NCBI GenBank assembly: GCA_020633415.1
Contig: JACKDQ010000023.1
Coordinates: 1 to 27,569 of the forward strand
Direction of reading: 5' to 3'
DNA length: 27,569 nt
From: Deltaproteobacteria bacterium
GTDB lineage: Bacteria; Myxococcota_A; Polyangia; GCA-2747355
The stretch's first letter is position 1. The number at the start of each line of letters is the position of its first letter. This document shows, in pieces, positions 22,768 through 27,569 of the stretch. The position numbers and the translations under genes are program-made. The notes under the pieces were generated by a model. That model was not told where the DNA came from. It made no database searches and worked only from the letters and a program-made list of their open reading frames with translations.

Positions 22768-23061
22768 ATGCTCAAGAACTGTCGTCGCCTGCGCCTTACA
22801 CTGGGCCTTGCGATATTCGCGCTGTGGATCGCCGCCTGCGGCAGCAGCGACAAGTCGTCGGCGACATGCACCGAGGCCTGTCAGATCATTTATGGCAGCT
22901 GCGGCCTGACGCTGCTCGACGCCAATAGCAAGCCGTTGCCCGAGTCCTACTGTCGAAACGAGTGCAGTAAGGAGACCCCCGCAGATCAAACCAGCGCCCT
23001 CAGCTGCATCCAGGGCGCCAACTGCGACGCATCCACCCTCGGCTCCTGCATCGGAATTTAG
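22768..23061 (+). CDS. Small Cys-rich lipoprotein
   Basis: This 97-residue protein has a lipoprotein signal peptide (LGLAIFALWIAAC, modified Cys at 24). The mature part of about 73 residues holds eight further cysteines (34, 38, 45, 62, 66, 80, 86, 94) with two CxxxC pairs, CTEAC and CRNEC, which probably form disulphides in the periplasm or at the outer membrane. The start at ATG 22768 has GGAG at 22757-22760, seven bases away. It follows the coiled-coil gene by 54 bases on the same strand and could be read from the same transcript, although the gap may hold its own promoter. Function unknown. Confidence 0.75.
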   Translation: MLKNCRRLRLTLGLAIFALWIAACGSSDKSSATCTEACQIIYGSCGLTLLDANSKPLPESYCRNECSKETPADQTSALSCIQGANCDASTLGSCIGI

Positions 23062-23080
23062 GCATACAGAGCGTGTTCAA

Positions 23081-23620
23081 ATGAATCGCTTGTTGGCATC
23101 GATCGCCGTGGCGGTGGGCGTCGCACTGATCGCGCTCGGCCTGTTGTTTCTCGTCGCCGCGATCGGTACGCCGCGCCGGCTGGTCGTTGCCGCGGTTGGC
23201 TTGGCGCTGGGCGCCGTATCTACCGGATTTGGCCTGCGCGCTTACCGGCGGTCGCTGCGCGATACGCCGCTGGTCGTGCGCGGTGATATCTTGGCGCTCG
23301 CTCGCCGACAGGGTGGCGAAATCAGCGCCGCTGAAATCGCCGCCGAAGTGGGTGCGCGCGGCGAGGTCGCCACCGCCGTGCTCAGCCAGATGGTCAAGGC
23401 CGGCATCTGCCAGCGCATCGAGGCCAGCACGGGCGCACGCTATCTTTTCGAATCGCTCAAGCCGCAGCTGATCATCGCCCGCTGCGAATACTGTCAAGCG
23501 GAGTTGCCGCTCAATCAGCAACTCGACAGCTGCCCGCGCTGCGGCGGAACGATCGCTACGCGGCTCGAGCGGCGCGATCTTCAAGATGACAAGTTGTATC
23601 GAATGGACGAGCCGCACTAG
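23081..23620 (+). CDS. Membrane protein with winged-helix-like and zinc-ribbon parts
   Basis: This 179-residue protein starts with two membrane segments (about 5-29 and 33-52), followed by a soluble region with ILALARRQGGEISAAEIAAEVG...AVLSQMVKAGIC that reads as a winged helix-turn-helix (about 70-125). It ends with a zinc ribbon, C135, C138, C151 and C154 (CEYCQAELPL...CPRCGG). It lies 19 bases after the lipoprotein gene. A membrane-bound DNA-binding or protein-binding role is possible. It is the third zinc-ribbon protein in the window of a kind I cannot name. Clear start at ATG 23081, without a strong ribosome site. Confidence 0.7.
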   Translation: MNRLLASIAVAVGVALIALGLLFLVAAIGTPRRLVVAAVGLALGAVSTGFGLRAYRRSLRDTPLVVRGDILALARRQGGEISAAEIAAEVGARGEVATAVLSQMVKAGICQRIEASTGARYLFESLKPQLIIARCEYCQAELPLNQQLDSCPRCGGTIATRLERRDLQDDKLYRMDEPH

Positions 23621-23727
23621 CCATCCCGAGGCGCGGAAGACGTCGATCGGTCGATCACAGGCGAATACAGGCGCCGCGCGACGAGATGTCGGGGCGCGTC
23701 CTGTGCGAGACGCTGCTCGGCGGCCTG

Positions 23728-24384
23728 CTAGCAGACTTCGCGCAGCTGAGACTGCTCGCTGGGCTGTTCCTTCTGCCAGGCCGAGCGAAGATAGGCCGTC
23801 ACCAAGCGCACCAGCTCGCGCTCTAGACGACCATCATCGAGGGCCTCCGGACGCTCTTCGACCACATTGAGTGCAACCGCCCACACCGCTTTGAGCAGCA
23901 GGTAGGCAGCGAAATCGTGGTCGACTTCCAGGCGCGCGCGAGCGTCGAGCGCCCGTTCGATAAAGGCGTGCTGCAGCGCATGTCGGCGCCGCAGCTTCTC
24001 CGGGCCTTCGAGCAGCGGGCGCTGGTGCAACAACTGGACGACCGCCTCACGATTGTCGCGCAAGGCACCAACGTAGGTGCGCAACACCGCCGTAGCGATC
24101 TCTTCAATGCTCTCGAGCGACGGCTCGGCCGCCGCGTCCTTTAGCCCAGTCAGTAAGGCATCCGAGAGGTGATCGAGCAGGTTGCCGAACACCGCCTGCT
24201 TGTCGGGGAAGTATTGGTAGAGCGTACCCACGCTGATGCCGGCAACGCTGGCGATCTTGTGCGTCGTTGCACGCAGGAAGCCATAGCTCGCGATGGCAAT
24301 TTTCGCCCCCTCCAAAATCGCGTCGACCGTTGCTCGGGCGCGTGCTTGCTTGGGTCGGCGGCGTGCTCCATCTCCCGGTGTCAT
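23728..24384 (-). CDS. TetR family transcriptional regulator
   Basis: This 218-residue regulator has a classic N-terminal TetR helix-turn-helix (residues about 20-68), with the recognition part TTHKIASVAGISVGTLYQYFPDK. The C-terminal ligand domain is all-helical and gives no hint of the ligand. ATG 24384 follows AGGGGA with suitable spacing. A perfect palindrome lies about 20 bases upstream of the start codon (24406-24426), so autoregulation is likely. The oxidoreductase genes are divergent from it and 320 bases away, and could be a second target. Confidence 0.92.
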   Translation of the reverse strand: MTPGDGARRRPKQARARATVDAILEGAKIAIASYGFLRATTHKIASVAGISVGTLYQYFPDKQAVFGNLLDHLSDALLTGLKDAAAEPSLESIEEIATAVLRTYVGALRDNREAVVQLLHQRPLLEGPEKLRRRHALQHAFIERALDARARLEVDHDFAAYLLLKAVWAVALNVVEERPEALDDGRLERELVRLVTAYLRSAWQKEQPSEQSQLREVC

Positions 24385-24405
24385 TCAATCTTCCCCTTAC
24401 AGCAG

Positions 24406-24426
24406 GTCAGTGCACGCTGCACTGAC
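24406..24426. promoter_or_regulatory. Perfect palindrome, likely TetR operator
   Basis: The arms GTCAGTGCA (24406-24414) and TGCACTGAC (24418-24426) are exact inverted repeats around a three-base centre CGC. The size and position, 21 bases before the start of the TetR gene, fit an autoregulatory operator bound by TetR dimers. Confidence 0.6.
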
Positions 24427-24560
24427 GCAGTCTGAAGATGAACATATGCAGTAGGCATGCCGAGCATCTGTTCGGTAATTGCTTAGGAAATTCAACGGAA
24501 CGACTGGATAGCCCAGCGACCACCTGGAAGCCTTGGCCAATCTGCAGAATCTCATCGTCC

Positions 24561-24642
24561 CGCGGTGAAGCCGCGCGCGGTTTGCGCGCAGAAATGGGCC
24601 CAGGAGACCGCCTATTTCCGCTGAAAAAGAGCGGACTTCAGC
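24561..24642. repeat. Cluster of short stem-loops
   Basis: CGCGG and CCGCG (24561-24575) pair around TGAAG, and GCGCGC (24573-24578) pairs with GCGCGC (24584-24589). Further on, TCCGCT (24617-24622) pairs with AGCGGA (24630-24635), or GCTGAA (24620-24625) with TTCAGC (24637-24642). There is no T-run, so it is not a standard terminator; it looks like a palindromic interspersed element. Confidence 0.35.
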
Positions 24643-24696
24643 CCCGCTCGGCATGGCCCAGCTGCACGGCATGCCCTAAGATAAGGGCCCCCTCAC

Positions 24697-24702
24697 AGGA
24701 GG
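24697..24702 (+). promoter_or_regulatory. Consensus ribosome binding site for the oxidoreductase alpha gene
   Basis: AGGAGG lies five bases before GTG 24708. It fixes the start directly before the ferredoxin domain. Confidence 0.75.
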
Positions 24703-24707
24703 CCTGC

Positions 24708-26083
24708 GTGGCAAAAAAGGAACGCCCCCAAGTCGTGATCACCGAAGCCCTCTGCAAGGGCTGCGGTCGCTGCATCGAAGCCTGCCCACGGCATGCGATC
24801 TCAATGGGCGACCAGATCAATCAAACATCCGGCCTCGTGCCGGTGGTTATCGACCGCAGCATCTGCAATCACTGCGGACTTTGCGTTTCGGCCTGTCCCG
24901 AACCCTATGGACTCGATACCAGCGCCTACGAACTTGAAGACCCCAAGCATCTTTACGGCGAGCAGCCGGCGCGGCCGCAACCGGACGACATCCCGGCGCG
25001 GCGCATTCCGCTTCCCCCGCTGCAACCACTGCTACTCAAGGGCAACCATGCCGCAGCGATCGGCGCTTTGCTGGCCGGCTGTCGACACGTCTTTGGCTAC
25101 CCGATCACGCCCTCGACCGAGGGCGCCGAGCTGCTAGCCAAGCTGCTGCCGCAACTCCACGGCACGTTCATGCAGGCCTGCAGCGAAGTCGCCACCATCA
25201 ACCACATGTACGGAACGGCTGGCGCGGGACTGCCGACGATGACCTTCACCAGCTCGCCGGGCTTTAGCCTGATGCTCGAGGGTATCTCGTATCTGATCGG
25301 CTCGCAGCTGCCCGCCGTGATCATTAACGTGATGCGCCCCGGCCCTGGCTTGGGCTTCATCGGCCCCGAGCAGTCGGACATCAAGATGCTCGCCCGCGGC
25401 CTCGGCCACGGTAACACTCAGGCGATCGTCCTCGCACCGACATCGCCCCAAGAGATGCTCGACTTAACGATGCTCGCCTTCGAGCTGAGCTTCAAATACC
25501 GCAATCCGGTGATCGTCGCCGCCGATGGCTTCCTCGGTCAAATCACCGGTCGCGTCAGCTTGCCGAGCGCGATGATCGAACCCGGCCTGCCCGGCTGGGC
25601 GGTTTGGGGTGACGCAGCCCACCAAGGCAACCTCAATGCCTCGATCTTCATGGACTTCGACGAGCTGGAAAAACACAATCTCCGGCTTTGCGACAAGTAC
25701 GAATTGATACGCGCCAACGAGCAACGCCACCTCGAGTATCTCGCCGACGACGCAGAGATCTTGATCGTCGCCTGCAACACGCCGGCGCGAATCGCCAAGC
25801 GCGCCGTCGCCGAACTGCGTCGCGAGGGCATCAAGGTTGGGATGTTCCAGCCTTTGACGATCTGGCCATTTCCGATCGATGCGCTTAGCGCGCGGCTGCC
25901 GCAATTGCGACAGATCGTCGTCGTCGAAGCCAGCAGCGGTCAGCTGGAAAACGAGCTGCGCCTGGCGGCCCACCTCGCCGACGCCAAAACGCCGCCGATC
26001 GCTCACGTCCACAGAATGGGCGGCATCTTGCCGACCGGTCGCGAAATCGCAGAAGCAACCCGACGCTGCGCGGAGGTGAACTG

Positions 26084-26084
<1 letters not shown>
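24708..26084 (+). CDS. 2-oxoacid:ferredoxin oxidoreductase, ferredoxin-alpha fusion
   Basis: This 458-residue subunit belongs to the KorA/VorB branch of 2-oxoacid:ferredoxin oxidoreductases, which oxidatively decarboxylate a 2-oxo acid to an acyl-CoA and reduce ferredoxin. An N-terminal ferredoxin domain holds two [4Fe-4S] sites: C16, C19, C22, C26 and C53, C56, C59, C63. The pyrimidine-binding alpha domain follows (GYPITPSTEGAELLAKLLP, FTSSPGFSLMLEGISYL, GPGLGFIGPEQSD), then the C-terminal domain near 360-455. The substrate (2-oxoglutarate or a branched-chain or aryl 2-oxo acid) is not decided by these motifs. Its stop overlaps the next start by one base (TGATG). The start codon is GTG. Confidence 0.9.
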
Positions 26085-27523
<1,439 letters not shown>

Positions 27524-27527
27524 CTGC

Positions 27528-27569
27528 CGACACGATACGACACGATACGACACGATACGACACGATACG
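27528..27569. repeat. 10-bp tandem repeat at the window end
   Basis: The unit CACGATACGA is repeated without error about 4.2 times up to the last base, starting five bases after the oxidoreductase stop codon. The true length is unknown because the window ends inside it. Confidence 0.85.

Larger units (their letters stand above)
24385..24707. other. Divergent intergenic region with operator and stem-loops
   Basis: This 323-base region separates the TetR gene from the oxidoreductase operon. It holds the palindrome at 24406-24426 next to the TetR gene, then a group of short stem-loops at 24561-24642. A TAAGAT box at 24675-24682 lies about where a -10 for the oxidoreductase transcript could be, but no matching -35 is seen. 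The frame is open through the region from 24438, but its translation does not look like protein. Confidence 0.45.

Noticed and set aside
24438..24707. Upstream extension of the oxidoreductase alpha frame
   Set aside because: The translation looks non-coding and the AGGAGG before GTG 24708 marks the true start at the ferredoxin domain.

Overview
The window is about 27.6 kb of GC-rich, densely coding bacterial DNA. I see no rRNA, tRNA, insertion sequence or CRISPR array. The gene content (HDOD protein, Hanks-type kinase, CheC and CheA-like signalling genes, a secreted protein with a CGNGICE-type Cys-rich tail, DUF2167, ferredoxin-dependent 2-oxoacid oxidoreductase, KamA-family aminomutase) suggests a Deltaproteobacteria/Myxococcota-like lineage with at least some anaerobic metabolism. 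That assignment is inferred from gene content, not from a marker gene.

Layout. 1-90: tail of an unrecognised gene, then about 470 bp without a convincing gene. 563-2557 (+): HDOD protein and membrane acyltransferase. 2767-4939: a membrane-anchored Ser/Thr kinase (-) divergent from an M50 site-2-type membrane protease (+). 5121-8854 (+): a tight signalling operon with a CheY-like receiver, CheC-like phosphatase, PAS-GGDEF diguanylate cyclase and membrane PAS-HPt-CheA-like kinase. 8971-13226 (-): an operon read as KamA-like aminomutase, 3-oxoacid CoA-transferase A and B, and class III aminotransferase; together these could turn an alpha-amino acid into a beta-ketoacyl-CoA. 13313-15448 (-): DUF2167 protein plus a zinc-ribbon membrane protein. 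15733-17074: alpha/beta hydrolase (+) convergent with a truncated trypsin-like protein (-).

17308-22713 (+) is the most striking region. A 904-residue DUF2207-like membrane protein ends in a tail of 11 cysteines, mostly in CHSA repeats. Its stop codon overlaps the start of a radical SAM/SPASM enzyme with an N-terminal PqqD-like peptide-binding domain. That gene in turn overlaps a coiled-coil zinc-ribbon gene. This is the logic of a RiPP maturation system, but with the apparent substrate repeat fused to a large membrane protein. It is my main candidate for an undescribed system. A Cys-rich lipoprotein and a zinc-ribbon membrane protein follow on the same strand (22768-23620).

23728-24384 (-) is a TetR regulator with a perfect 9+3+9 palindrome just upstream. 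24708-27523 (+) holds a 2-oxoacid:ferredoxin oxidoreductase packed into two genes (ferredoxin-alpha and beta-gamma fusions). The window ends inside a 10-bp tandem repeat.
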